DNA of 64,000 bases from assembly GCA_937974245.1 (NCBI GenBank), contig CALJKV010000063.1, forward strand, positions 1 through 64,000. The letters run 5' to 3'. Positions 34,927 through 42,933 of the stretch are shown one piece after another (position 1 is the stretch's first letter; every line of letters starts with the position of its first letter). A program made the position numbers and the translations under genes. Origin of the DNA: an uncultured Chloroflexota bacterium. GTDB lineage: Bacteria > Chloroflexota > Anaerolineae > Aggregatilineales > Phototrophicaceae. The notes beneath the pieces were generated by a model, which saw nothing but the letters and a program-made list of their open reading frames with translations, was not told where the DNA came from and did no database searches.

Positions 34927-34950
34927 TGGGGCATGTTGGTACATGCCCCA
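34927..34950 (-). promoter_or_regulatory. Intergenic hairpin between binding-protein and permease genes (2)
   Basis: Perfect 10-base stem TGGGGCATGT/ACATGCCCCA with tetraloop TGGT, just after the binding-protein stop. Same position as the hairpin in the first ABC operon. It probably sets a high ratio of binding protein to permease mRNA. Confidence 0.6.
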
Positions 34951-34966
34951 CTCGATTTGACTCTGG

Positions 34967-36334
34967 TTAACCGTCGTAATATCCAGCTGAGTCCATGATG
35001 TCGCGGACATCTTCTGCCGCGCGATCCAATACAGCTTGAATATCCGCATTCGGGTCAACGGCCAGTTCGTTGATCGTCTCGGCCAGGATGGGGATAATCT
35101 CGGTGTATTCCGGGATCAATGGGATAGTACGCGCATTCGACAGAATGTCGGCAGCAACATTACCCAGATTATTGAACCGGGCGTTGTAGTTCTCGTCCTG
35201 CAGGATTGACAGGCGAACTGCCACATTGTTGTCGTAAGCGGGATCGCCCAGTTCATTTGAGACAGCCCGCAGTTCGGTGATGGGGTGCGTCATCCAGCGC
35301 AAGAACTCCAGGGAGGCTTCAACGTTATCCGACTGCGCAAACACACCAACCGGCCACAGATAACCGTAGGAAGCGGTTGAGCCGCCTTCCCAACCGGGGG
35401 CAGGAGCAATGCCAGCATTGGCCGCAACCTCGGGGACTGCCGAGCCAAGCATACTCGAATAACGCCACCACCAGCCGACATACATCGCGGCGCGGCCATC
35501 CAGTACTTCTTGCCAGGCGTCGCCTTCATTCAGAGTGACGGACTGTTGGTCGGTGTATCCATCCCGCAGGTAGCTCAGATACTGGATGGTTGCTGCCAGG
35601 CCCGCTTCGTTGTTGAAGATCGGTTCCCAGTTCTCATCGAACAGATCCGTGCCAGCGCCCCACAGGTGGCTGTACCAGTTGAACAGGTTCTGATCAACAT
35701 TGAGGCCGTAATACATCGAGATTGGCTTGATTTCCATGCCAGCAGCGGCCATAGCAGCGCCGATGGCACTGACATCCTGCCAGGTTTTCGGGGGTTCTAC
35801 GCCCAGTTCCGCCAGAACATCCGACCGATAATACAGGATCTGCGGGTGACCACGGAAAGGCAGACCGTAGATTGTGTCAGTGGAGCCCATCATGGATGCG
35901 GTCACGTAAGCCGGTGAATAGTCCGACATATCAATCCCGGCCTCAGCTACGAAGTCGTTCAACGGATACAGGAAATCCTTGATGTTGGTTCCCCAGGCGT
36001 CCACCCAGGCAACAATATCATATTCGGTGTTGGGATTGCTGGCTTCAAGGTAGAGTGTTTCCTGAAGGCTGCCAAAGGGGACATCACCCCAGTTCACGGT
36101 GATACCGGTCATGGCGGTGAATTCTTCAGCTGTCCATTTGTCCAGCACGGCAAACTGCTGAGCGGTGTTGCAGCAGATCAGAAACTCGAGCGTCGTGCCG
36201 TCATACGGTTTGCCTTCCTGGAGCCCAAAGGTGGCCGGGTCCATGAGGTCGACATCCTGGGCCTGGATGCCAATTGCGGATACGGTGAGCGCTAAACAAA
36301 GAATGGCTAATAAAAATATTCGGTGGGCTTTCAT
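34967..36334 (-). CDS. ABC sugar transporter, solute-binding protein (2)
   Basis: 455 residues. Signal peptide MKAHRIFLLAILCLALTVSA with cleavage near IQAQD. The mature part has features of family-1 sugar-binding proteins: IYGLPFRGHPQILYYRSDVL, TWQDVSAIGAA, GRAAMYVGWWWR, MTHPITELRAVS. The start at 36334 begins the signal peptide; the longer frame upstream would cover the operator. It differs clearly from binding protein (1), so the island imports at least two different solutes. Confidence 0.9.
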   Translation of the reverse strand: MKAHRIFLLAILCLALTVSAIGIQAQDVDLMDPATFGLQEGKPYDGTTLEFLICCNTAQQFAVLDKWTAEEFTAMTGITVNWGDVPFGSLQETLYLEASNPNTEYDIVAWVDAWGTNIKDFLYPLNDFVAEAGIDMSDYSPAYVTASMMGSTDTIYGLPFRGHPQILYYRSDVLAELGVEPPKTWQDVSAIGAAMAAAGMEIKPISMYYGLNVDQNLFNWYSHLWGAGTDLFDENWEPIFNNEAGLAATIQYLSYLRDGYTDQQSVTLNEGDAWQEVLDGRAAMYVGWWWRYSSMLGSAVPEVAANAGIAPAPGWEGGSTASYGYLWPVGVFAQSDNVEASLEFLRWMTHPITELRAVSNELGDPAYDNNVAVRLSILQDENYNARFNNLGNVAADILSNARTIPLIPEYTEIIPILAETINELAVDPNADIQAVLDRAAEDVRDIMDSAGYYDG

Positions 36335-36389
36335 CAGATTTTCTCCTGTGTCCCCGGTGCTTGGGGCCTCACAACTAAAAAAACGATGT

Positions 36390-36440
36390 AATGCATAGGT
36401 ATTCAAAGCAACTATAACATAAGATTCTTGTTTAATGCAA
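36390..36440 (-). promoter_or_regulatory. Promoter and operator of the second ABC operon
   Basis: On the minus strand -35 TTGCAT (36435-36440), 18-base spacer, -10 TATAGT (36411-36416), then operator at 36390-36407 (plus strand AATGCATAGGTATTCAAA; 14 of 18 to the consensus, perfect right half TATTCAAA). Confidence 0.65.
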
Positions 36441-36448
36441 ATATTCAT

Positions 36449-36822
36449 ATTTTTTGCTACTTTCCCCTGATTTAGCCGGGTCCAGCCAGTTTTGCCACCC
36501 CATCACTGCCGGATTATTCGGATAGAATGGGTAAAATCCAGGAAAAATTGAATACGTAGTCAGCTTGTATGCCTGTCAAAAGTTGCTGACAGACCGGCAA
36601 CAGCATCACGATTCATGAATGAGAAAAAGAGGAATGCGCGGTTTTTGACCATTTTCTTCCAGGCCAGGGCGAGAAAATCGTGGTATCCTCATAGTAGTAT
36701 AAGCAATCTCTGCTTTACTTCAACGGTATGATGACGGATTGACACGTCACAACCATAACCATTCATTATTGTTGCGGGGGCGGGACAGTTGTGTCCCCTC
36801 ATAAATGGGTTAACAGGGAATT
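36449..36822. other. Intergenic region before LacI (3), with operator half-site
   Basis: This 374-base gap carries ATTGAATACGTAGTCAGC at 36547-36564, whose left half TTGAATACGTA matches the shared operator while the right half is degraded. No gene-like frame is seen. The promoter of LacI (3) probably lies here, but no -35/-10 pair is clear. CAGGGAAT before 36823 serves as ribosome-binding site. Confidence 0.5.
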
Positions 36823-37824
36823 ATGGCAAAACGAATTACCTCAATAGATGTAGCCGTACAAGCAGGAGTATCCCAGTCCACTGTTTCGCGTGTGTTCAGT
36901 GATATAGAGAAAGTCGCGCCGGACAAGCGCCATCGCGTTTTGGAGGCTGCCAATCAACTGGGCTATATTCCGAACGCTATCGCCCGGAGTCTGACCACCC
37001 AGCGCACCAACATCATCGGTATAGTGATGGCGAACCTGACCAGTCCTTTCTACCCGTATGTGCTGGAAAAATTCCTTCAGTGCCTGCGCGATATGGAAAA
37101 ACAGACACTGCTTTTCACCGCCGCTCCCAACCAGGACATTGACGACATCATACCCCATATCATGCAGCACCGGGTGGATGCTTTAATCGTCACATCGGCG
37201 ACGCTCTCCACCGAAATCGTTGACAAGTGCCTGCACTACGGCATCCCGGTTATTCTCTTTAATCGTTATGTTCTCAATTCCAATGCGAACGCCGTCTGTA
37301 CCGATAATGCTGAGGGTGGGCGTGATATCGCCAATCTGTTCCTGGATACCGGCCATCAGAACATCGCTTATATCGCTGGTCAATCGAATGTTTCCACCAA
37401 TACCGATCGCGAGAAAGGGTTCAGCGACCGGATGCACGAGCGCGGCGTGACTGAGTGGCTGCGGGAAGAAGGTGACTTCTTCTACCAATCGGGCTACGAT
37501 GCCGCCCTGCGTTTGTTGACACGCCCGGATCGTCCTGACGCGATTTTCTGTGCCAGTGACAACATGGCGCTGGGCGCGATTGACGCCGCCCGGTACGGAC
37601 TGGGACTGCGGGTCCCCGACGATGTCTCGATTGCCGGATTTGATGATATGCCCATGGCATCCTGGCCGGCCTACCAGTTGACGACGATGGCCCAGCAGGT
37701 TGATCTGATGGTCGCCACGACGATAGACCTCATGCAGGCTAAAATCGAAGACCCGGATAGCAAACCTGTCCTGCGGCTCATACCGGGGCGTCTGGTCATC
37801 CGTGGTTCCGTGCGCGGAGTCTGA
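36823..37824 (+). CDS. LacI-family transcriptional regulator (3)
   Basis: 333 residues: HTH MAKRITSIDVAVQAGVSQST, hinge ARSLTTQRTNIIG and ligand domain. Very similar to LacI (2) and sharing the recognition helix VSQSTVSRVF. Ligand-domain differences (for example GVTEWLREEG for GYDQIQRAQA) may mean different inducers acting on the same operators. Divergent from the second ABC operon, which has the operator at its promoter. Confidence 0.9.
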   Translation: MAKRITSIDVAVQAGVSQSTVSRVFSDIEKVAPDKRHRVLEAANQLGYIPNAIARSLTTQRTNIIGIVMANLTSPFYPYVLEKFLQCLRDMEKQTLLFTAAPNQDIDDIIPHIMQHRVDALIVTSATLSTEIVDKCLHYGIPVILFNRYVLNSNANAVCTDNAEGGRDIANLFLDTGHQNIAYIAGQSNVSTNTDREKGFSDRMHERGVTEWLREEGDFFYQSGYDAALRLLTRPDRPDAIFCASDNMALGAIDAARYGLGLRVPDDVSIAGFDDMPMASWPAYQLTTMAQQVDLMVATTIDLMQAKIEDPDSKPVLRLIPGRLVIRGSVRGV

Positions 37825-37930
37825 ACACGTCAGGGAGTAGCCGCAGTGGCGTTCGTTCGGCGGGACGCTGGCACTCGCTTACAGCGCATTCTTGCCCGTC
37901 CCCCCACTAGCAGTTGTTGAGCATGGGAAC

Positions 37931-38656
37931 ATGGTGGATAAACCCGCATTGATTTTGCTGCCCGGAACACTGTGTGATGCCTCGTTATTTGTCCACCAGG
38001 TTGAGCATCTCGCCGGCATATCAGACTGCATTGTGGGCGATGTAAGCCAGTTCGATACGCTGGCTGCTGTGGCTGACGACATATTACGAATGGCGCCGCA
38101 GCGTTTTGCACTGGCCGGGTTATCTTATGGGGGCATTGTTGCGCTTGAGATGGTGCGCCGCGCTCCTGGCCGCATAACGCATCTCGCCTTGCTCAATACG
38201 AACCCCAGGGCAGCCTCGCCCGAAACTATCGCCAGGCAGCAGCGATTCGCCGGTATGGCCGTTCTGGGGGAATTCCGCGAAATTACCACCGATTTTTTGA
38301 AAGATACCATGCTGCATCCCGACCACCAGCGTGACCTCGAGCTGCGGCGCAGGGTCCTGGCGATGGCCGAGCATATCGGAGCACAAGGATTCATCAACCA
38401 GGTGCGGGCACAACTCGCCAGGCCGGATAGCCTGCCCGATTTACACCACATCCTCTGCCCCACCCTGGTGCTGGCCGGGCGCGAGGACATGGTTTGCCCG
38501 GTGGCACTGCACGAAGACATGGCGCAGCGCATCCCTCATGCCCGACTGGTCATTGTCGAACACTGCGGACACCTGAGCACATTGGAACAGCCGGAAATCG
38601 TGACCGCTGCCCTGCGTGACTGGCTCACTGGAGCGGGTATCTGGCAGGTGGCATAA
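37931..38656 (+). CDS. Alpha/beta-hydrolase
   Basis: 241 residues. Nucleophile elbow GLSYGG (Ser), Asp in AGREDMVCP, and His in EHCGHLS complete the triad in the usual order. It resembles carboxylesterases, lactonases and enol-lactone hydrolases of about 240-270 residues. The start is uncertain: ATG 37931 is chosen because it begins the conserved strand, but an upstream in-frame start at 37892 exists. Follows LacI (3) by about 100 bases, so it may be in the same transcript. Confidence 0.8.
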   Translation: MVDKPALILLPGTLCDASLFVHQVEHLAGISDCIVGDVSQFDTLAAVADDILRMAPQRFALAGLSYGGIVALEMVRRAPGRITHLALLNTNPRAASPETIARQQRFAGMAVLGEFREITTDFLKDTMLHPDHQRDLELRRRVLAMAEHIGAQGFINQVRAQLARPDSLPDLHHILCPTLVLAGREDMVCPVALHEDMAQRIPHARLVIVEHCGHLSTLEQPEIVTAALRDWLTGAGIWQVA

Positions 38657-38663
38657 AACAAAA

Positions 38664-38684
38664 GGGACGCAATACGCTGCGCCC
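38664..38684. terminator. Imperfect hairpin between converging genes
   Basis: GGG-A-CGCA and TGCG-C-CCC pair with a single internal mismatch around ATACGC. It lies in the 61-base gap between the hydrolase and SnoaL-like F, which converge. Weak evidence for termination. Confidence 0.4.
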
Positions 38685-38717
38685 CACAGAAACACAGGTA
38701 ACGCCTCTGACCGGTGA

Positions 38718-39851
38718 CTACCCCAGCAGAATCTGCTGAATCACCGCGAACTCGTTAAACAGATTCCACTCTTCCAGAATTCTGCCGTTGCGGATGGTAA
38801 GCTGCGAAATACCCCACATCGAGATCGGTTTGCCAGTGGGCTTCCCGTACAGACCGGGGCCACGGTGCGAACCCTCAATGCTCCAGCGAACGCTCGCTTT
38901 GTACCCTTCGGCATCGTTGCCCATCCAGTAAATGTGGTCAATCTGATATGCCAGATTGGGGAACATGGCGAGCATCGACATGAAATACGAGCGCAACTGC
39001 CCGGTGCCATAAATTTCCCGATCCCCGCCCCCATGAAAGCGCACGTTCGGGGCATAATACTCATTAACTTTGCCGACCAGTCGCCAATTCCAGATTTCAT
39101 GGAAGGCGCGGCGAACAAACTCCTCCACATCGAAGCCGCCAGTGTAGGGTGGGATGACCGATGGCTTGCCCACCCCCGGCAAACGATGGGGTTCACCGGA
39201 ACGCGGGTCTTTCATGCCGCTGAAGTCCACCGGGGGCGTGATTTCACGCGCCAGTTGGAAAACATCCAATCCTAACTGGTTAATCACAGAGGTCGCATTG
39301 TAAAGAACCCACTCCTCGTAAATCTCGTTTTCGATGGAGAGACAATCCGCGATAACCCAGTAAGTCACTTTTCGGTTGGTTGGTGGCCCATAGCTGCTGA
39401 AACCCGTATTATGGGCCACATTCACCGCCCGGTGCGACGTGTGAAAACCCACATCCTCGTTGCCCGCCCAGATAATTTCATCAGCGAAGGCTCGCGCATC
39501 GGGAAAGGCGTTGATCGAAATCAGCGTATTTTCGACGATGGTTTCTCGCCCATAAATCACAGCATAGTCATTCATCACCCGCGAGTTATGCCGATAGTAA
39601 TCGTAGATCAGGCCGACATCGTACTCTTCCCAGATGCGGTGCGTGATACGCACGATGTAATCAATAATATCGGTGTATTCTTCCTCGAACCCTTTCATGG
39701 GTTGGGTACGTTCCGCTTTCGGGTTCAACAGAAACCGGTCTGTTCCACCTTTATAGTAGTTATCTAAAGAGATGGAATAATCTTTGGGCATGTGCTGCCT
39801 GCCCAGATTGTCATTCGTCAACGTCCTGAGGGATTCTTGCTCGTCAGCCAT
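38718..39851 (-). CDS. Two-domain SnoaL/NTF2-like protein F
   Basis: 377 residues. After a polar 60-residue lead (MPKDYSISLDNYYKGG), domain 1 has DIIDYIVRITHRIWEE, YDYYRHNSRV, IYGRET, FPDARAFADEIIWAG, TSHR, YGPPTNRK and EEWVLYN. Domain 2 has IWNWRLVGKVNEYYA, FPNLAYQIDHIYWMG, VRWSIEGSHRGPGLYG, PTGKPISMWGI and EEWNLFNEFAV. It is by eye the closest partner of protein G. It follows the aldo/keto reductase and LtnD-like genes in the same direction, suggesting one operon for a dehydrogenase-reductase-SnoaL route. Confidence 0.8.
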   Translation of the reverse strand: MADEQESLRTLTNDNLGRQHMPKDYSISLDNYYKGGTDRFLLNPKAERTQPMKGFEEEYTDIIDYIVRITHRIWEEYDVGLIYDYYRHNSRVMNDYAVIYGRETIVENTLISINAFPDARAFADEIIWAGNEDVGFHTSHRAVNVAHNTGFSSYGPPTNRKVTYWVIADCLSIENEIYEEWVLYNATSVINQLGLDVFQLAREITPPVDFSGMKDPRSGEPHRLPGVGKPSVIPPYTGGFDVEEFVRRAFHEIWNWRLVGKVNEYYAPNVRFHGGGDREIYGTGQLRSYFMSMLAMFPNLAYQIDHIYWMGNDAEGYKASVRWSIEGSHRGPGLYGKPTGKPISMWGISQLTIRNGRILEEWNLFNEFAVIQQILLG

Positions 39852-39907
39852 TGTCGCTCACTCCTTCTATCATTCGGTAAAAAGGGAGGTTCAGAAAAAC
39901 AGACTTT

Positions 39908-40879
39908 CTATGATGGCAAATTTGCGTTGTCATCAGCCAAAAATGCGATATCTTCCGCCGTGAGATTCACGTCGGCGGCACGCAAGCTGTCCTGCAATTG
40001 CACTATGTTGCGAGTCCCGATAACCGGGATCGTAACAAACGGTTGTCCTGTCAGGTAGCCCAGCACAATTGCGCTAATGGATACCCCATACTTCTCTGCC
40101 AGCTGGGTGACTTTTTCTGCCCGCCGCAAGTTAATTTCATTCCAGTAAAGTTCCCGATCACGCGGCTTGAGACCATCCGGCAGCTTTTGAAAGAATCCTT
40201 TAGCCTGTGCCGAATAGGGGATTGCGGCCAACCCCGTCTGGTGATGATAGGTAATAGCGGCCTGGTCCATTTCTACGAGTGTTTTGTCCGCTACGGCACC
40301 ATCATTGAGTACTGCCAGACTCCAGTTAGGCTGGTTAGCGACGAAGCCGCGCAATTGATGAGCAGCGGCATGGGCATTTGCTTCGGCCATGCGTGTCGCG
40401 TGCCAGTTGGAGCATCCGAAATACCGGATTTTGCCAGATGCGACCAGATCATTGAGTGAGTCCAGAATATCGCCAACCGGCATTCGGGGATCGTCGCGGT
40501 GCAGCCAATATAGATCAATATAGTCGGTCTGCAAGAAGCGCAGACTCTCTTCTACATCGAAATAAAGGTCCTGGCGCGAGAGGCGCGAAATATGCGGCGT
40601 CTCCAGCGGCGGGTGTCCGCCCTTGGTCGTCAGGATCATGCGATGGCGGTTTTTGCGGTCTGCCATCCACTGTCCGATTGTTTTTTCACTTGCGCTCTTG
40701 GTACCGGGAATCCAGTCAGCATAAATGTGGGCAGTATCAATAAAATTACCCCCCATCGCGGCATAAGAGTCAAGCAGAGCAAACGCAACAGAGGCCGGAA
40801 CATCGGTACCAAAGTAATTGCTGCCCAGACAGATGCACGCCGGGGCCAAGTCGGTTGATGGAATCGTCACGGTTTTCAT
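39908..40879 (-). CDS. Aldo/keto reductase
   Basis: 323 residues of the AKR barrel. The tetrad is visible: Asp48 and Tyr53 (FIDTAHIYAD), Lys in LTTKGGH and His in YWLHRDD. The NADP-binding end has PVIGTRNIVQL. The ATG overlaps the stop of the LtnD-like gene (ATGA). Likely reduces or oxidises a sugar aldehyde or keto group. Confidence 0.88.
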   Translation of the reverse strand: MKTVTIPSTDLAPACICLGSNYFGTDVPASVAFALLDSYAAMGGNFIDTAHIYADWIPGTKSASEKTIGQWMADRKNRHRMILTTKGGHPPLETPHISRLSRQDLYFDVEESLRFLQTDYIDLYWLHRDDPRMPVGDILDSLNDLVASGKIRYFGCSNWHATRMAEANAHAAAHQLRGFVANQPNWSLAVLNDGAVADKTLVEMDQAAITYHHQTGLAAIPYSAQAKGFFQKLPDGLKPRDRELYWNEINLRRAEKVTQLAEKYGVSISAIVLGYLTGQPFVTIPVIGTRNIVQLQDSLRAADVNLTAEDIAFLADDNANLPS

Positions 40880-41784
40880 TGATCTTCTCCGGGTTTTTCG
40901 AGGCCAGCCAGATCATAGAGGGCTTCTACGAAATAGAACAGGTCGTTGTCCCCAAACCCTTTGGCTTGTAACGACGCCATCAGCTGCCGGGTGAGGCTGG
41001 TTAAAGGCAACGGGATGTTCTCCTTCAGCGAGGTCATCATCGCCATGTCCAGGTCTTTCGCAGCCACATTCACTGTTGAGGTCGGAACAGGATATGAACG
41101 TGTCTTCAAAACATCCGTTTTGAGCGTGAAGAAACTGGACGCCAGCGGGCCGCTGTTAATCACGTCCACGAGCAAAGCCCGGTCAACCCCGCCCCGCTCC
41201 GCAAAAGCAATAGCCTCGCCAATCATACCAATCGAGACACCAACGATGATGCTCAATGACAGCTTCAGGTACGCGGCCTCATCATGCGCACCTACATAGT
41301 AGATACTTTTGCCAAAGACCCGCAGCAGCGGTTCACACTGGTCAAAAATGGCCTTGTCACCGGATGCGAAGACAGTCAGTGTACCCTGGGTGGCCGGGAC
41401 AACACTGCCCGATACGCGCCCGACCAGAGCATGAACTCCGCACGCCGCCGCTGCCTGCACAACCTGGTTGGAAGCCTGGGGCGAAACCGTGCTGAGATCA
41501 ACAAAGATGGTGCCACGTTTGGCGGATTGAAGAATTCCCCGACTTCCAGTCGTAATGTCCTCTAATACGGCATCATCCATGATAATCGAGAAGATGATTG
41601 TCGTATCGCTGGCAACATCCGCCGGCGAAGTCGCCCCGATTGCGCCCTGTTGAACGAGTCCGCCGATCTTCTCCTCCACCACATCATATACCTTGACGGA
41701 ATACCCGGCTTTGAGCAGGTTCAGCACCATGGGCGCTCCCATTCTGCCTAAGCCGATAAAACCCACTCTGATTTGCTGATTCAT
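40876..41784 (-). CDS. 3-hydroxyisobutyrate-dehydrogenase-family protein (LtnD-like)
   Basis: 302 residues. N-terminal Rossmann motif VGFIGLGRMGAPMV, central VSGSVVPATQGTLTV, and catalytic Lys in AAYLKLSLS, where the usual Asn four residues later appears to be Ser. The family includes L-threonate 2-dehydrogenase, tartronate semialdehyde reductase and related sugar-acid enzymes, so together with the DUF1537 kinase it fits a tetronate-type pathway. The ATG at 41784 is favoured over ATG 41802 because of the AAGGA 12 bases before it. Confidence 0.82.
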   Translation of the reverse strand: MNQQIRVGFIGLGRMGAPMVLNLLKAGYSVKVYDVVEEKIGGLVQQGAIGATSPADVASDTTIIFSIIMDDAVLEDITTGSRGILQSAKRGTIFVDLSTVSPQASNQVVQAAAACGVHALVGRVSGSVVPATQGTLTVFASGDKAIFDQCEPLLRVFGKSIYYVGAHDEAAYLKLSLSIIVGVSIGMIGEAIAFAERGGVDRALLVDVINSGPLASSFFTLKTDVLKTRSYPVPTSTVNVAAKDLDMAMMTSLKENIPLPLTSLTRQLMASLQAKGFGDNDLFYFVEALYDLAGLEKPGEDQ

Positions 41785-41895
41785 TCTTGCTCGATCCTTC
41801 AATTGCAGAATAGCGGATGAGGATACGGTTGGTTCGGGATTTCATAATGTCACTATATTTTCGCATATATGACCCTGATATATACCATAGCAAAT

Positions 41896-41913
41896 CCTGA
41901 CTACGTATGCAAC
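41896..41913 (-). promoter_or_regulatory. Weaker operator before the LtnD-like operon
   Basis: CCTGACTACGTATGCAAC on the plus strand keeps the core TACGTAT and 12-13 of 18 consensus bases. Lies 112 bases before the LtnD-like start, in the gap after the nitrilase-fold gene. No strong -10/-35 could be fixed. Confidence 0.4.
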
Positions 41914-41958
41914 TTGTGGTTATAAATAACCTTGCAAAATCCCCGCGATAGCGGCTTC

Positions 41959-42804
41959 TCATCGTTTATCCCTGTACAGCGGGCCCAGCGAATCGAGATA
42001 GGGGCGTGGTGCACCGGGTTGGTAAACATCGAACGTAACTGGGGCATCCCGGAAGTTCTTCAGCACCTGCCCTAACCGCAGGATACCGTGCTGGCGCGTG
42101 TATCGAACCAGGTCAAAATCCACCTCCAGGGCGAAGACTTCCTCGCTGCCACCCGCTTCATACAGGATACGCCCCTCCGGGCTGCATACCATCGAACGAC
42201 CCACACCTCCGCTGCCAACCCCATTGATCCCCCACAGGTAACTCTGGTTCATCGCCGAACACGCCCGCAGAATGCACAGTTCCAACTCCCGATCAATTGT
42301 GGTCGTCATGGTTGGCTGCAAAATGACCTCCGCTCCCATCACCGCCAGCGTGCGCGTTGTCTCAGGAAACCACAGGTCATAACAGATAATCACGCCGAAC
42401 CGTCCGGCGTCCGGCACATCAAAAACCAGAAACTGATCACCGGCGGCAGTGCCATCTTCATACGGATAAAAGGGGAACATCTTGCGATAGCGCCCAACGA
42501 CTTCCCCCGCCGGGTTGATGACCGAAGTTGTGTTATAGATGCGATCATCCACCTGCTCAAAGTACGACCCTGGAATCAACCAGATGTTGTACCGGGCGGC
42601 CAGCGCGCAAAACTCTTCTTCCAGTGCGCCGTGGACGGGCTGTGCGTTCGCACGTGACGGTCCCAGCGGGGCAAGTTCACTGAAGACGATCATTCGCACC
42701 CAGGGATAAAAGTCGGTCACTTCGGCCAGTTTACGTTTCATCGCGGGGACATTGTTGCCCTTCGAAACCTGCATTTGAATACCAGCAATACCAAATGGAA
42801 TCAT
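41959..42804 (-). CDS. Nitrilase-superfamily carbon-nitrogen hydrolase
   Basis: 281 residues. The triad is complete: Glu43 (FSELAPLG), Lys108 (RYRKMFPF) and Cys141 (IICYDLWFPE). The fold hydrolyses nitriles, amides or carbamoyl groups. The relative ordering and length fit omega-amidase/beta-ureidopropionase-like members. It is divergent from HisD-like (2) across a 129-base gap holding the shared operator. Its role in a sugar-like pathway is unclear; an amide or N-carbamoyl intermediate is possible. Confidence 0.87.
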   Translation of the reverse strand: MIPFGIAGIQMQVSKGNNVPAMKRKLAEVTDFYPWVRMIVFSELAPLGPSRANAQPVHGALEEEFCALAARYNIWLIPGSYFEQVDDRIYNTTSVINPAGEVVGRYRKMFPFYPYEDGTAAGDQFLVFDVPDAGRFGVIICYDLWFPETTRTLAVMGAEVILQPTMTTTIDRELELCILRACSAMNQSYLWGINGVGSGGVGRSMVCSPEGRILYEAGGSEEVFALEVDFDLVRYTRQHGILRLGQVLKNFRDAPVTFDVYQPGAPRPYLDSLGPLYRDKR

Positions 42805-42849
42805 GCGAGAACCCTTTCATCATATAGACAATGGTCTTTATTGTGGAAA

Positions 42850-42900
42850 TTGAACATTCTACAATTTGCGCTAAAATAGATGTGTGAATACGTAATCATA
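42850..42900 (+). promoter_or_regulatory. Promoter and operator of HisD-like (2)
   Basis: -35 TTGAAC (42850-42855), 16-base spacer, -10 TAAAAT (42872-42877), operator TGTGAATACGTAATCATA at 42883-42900 (15 of 18 to consensus). Arrangement as at the metF promoter. The operator may also act on the divergent nitrilase-fold gene. Confidence 0.7.
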
Positions 42901-42933
42901 TCACTCTAACCCTTTAGAGCAAGGAGAATTACC

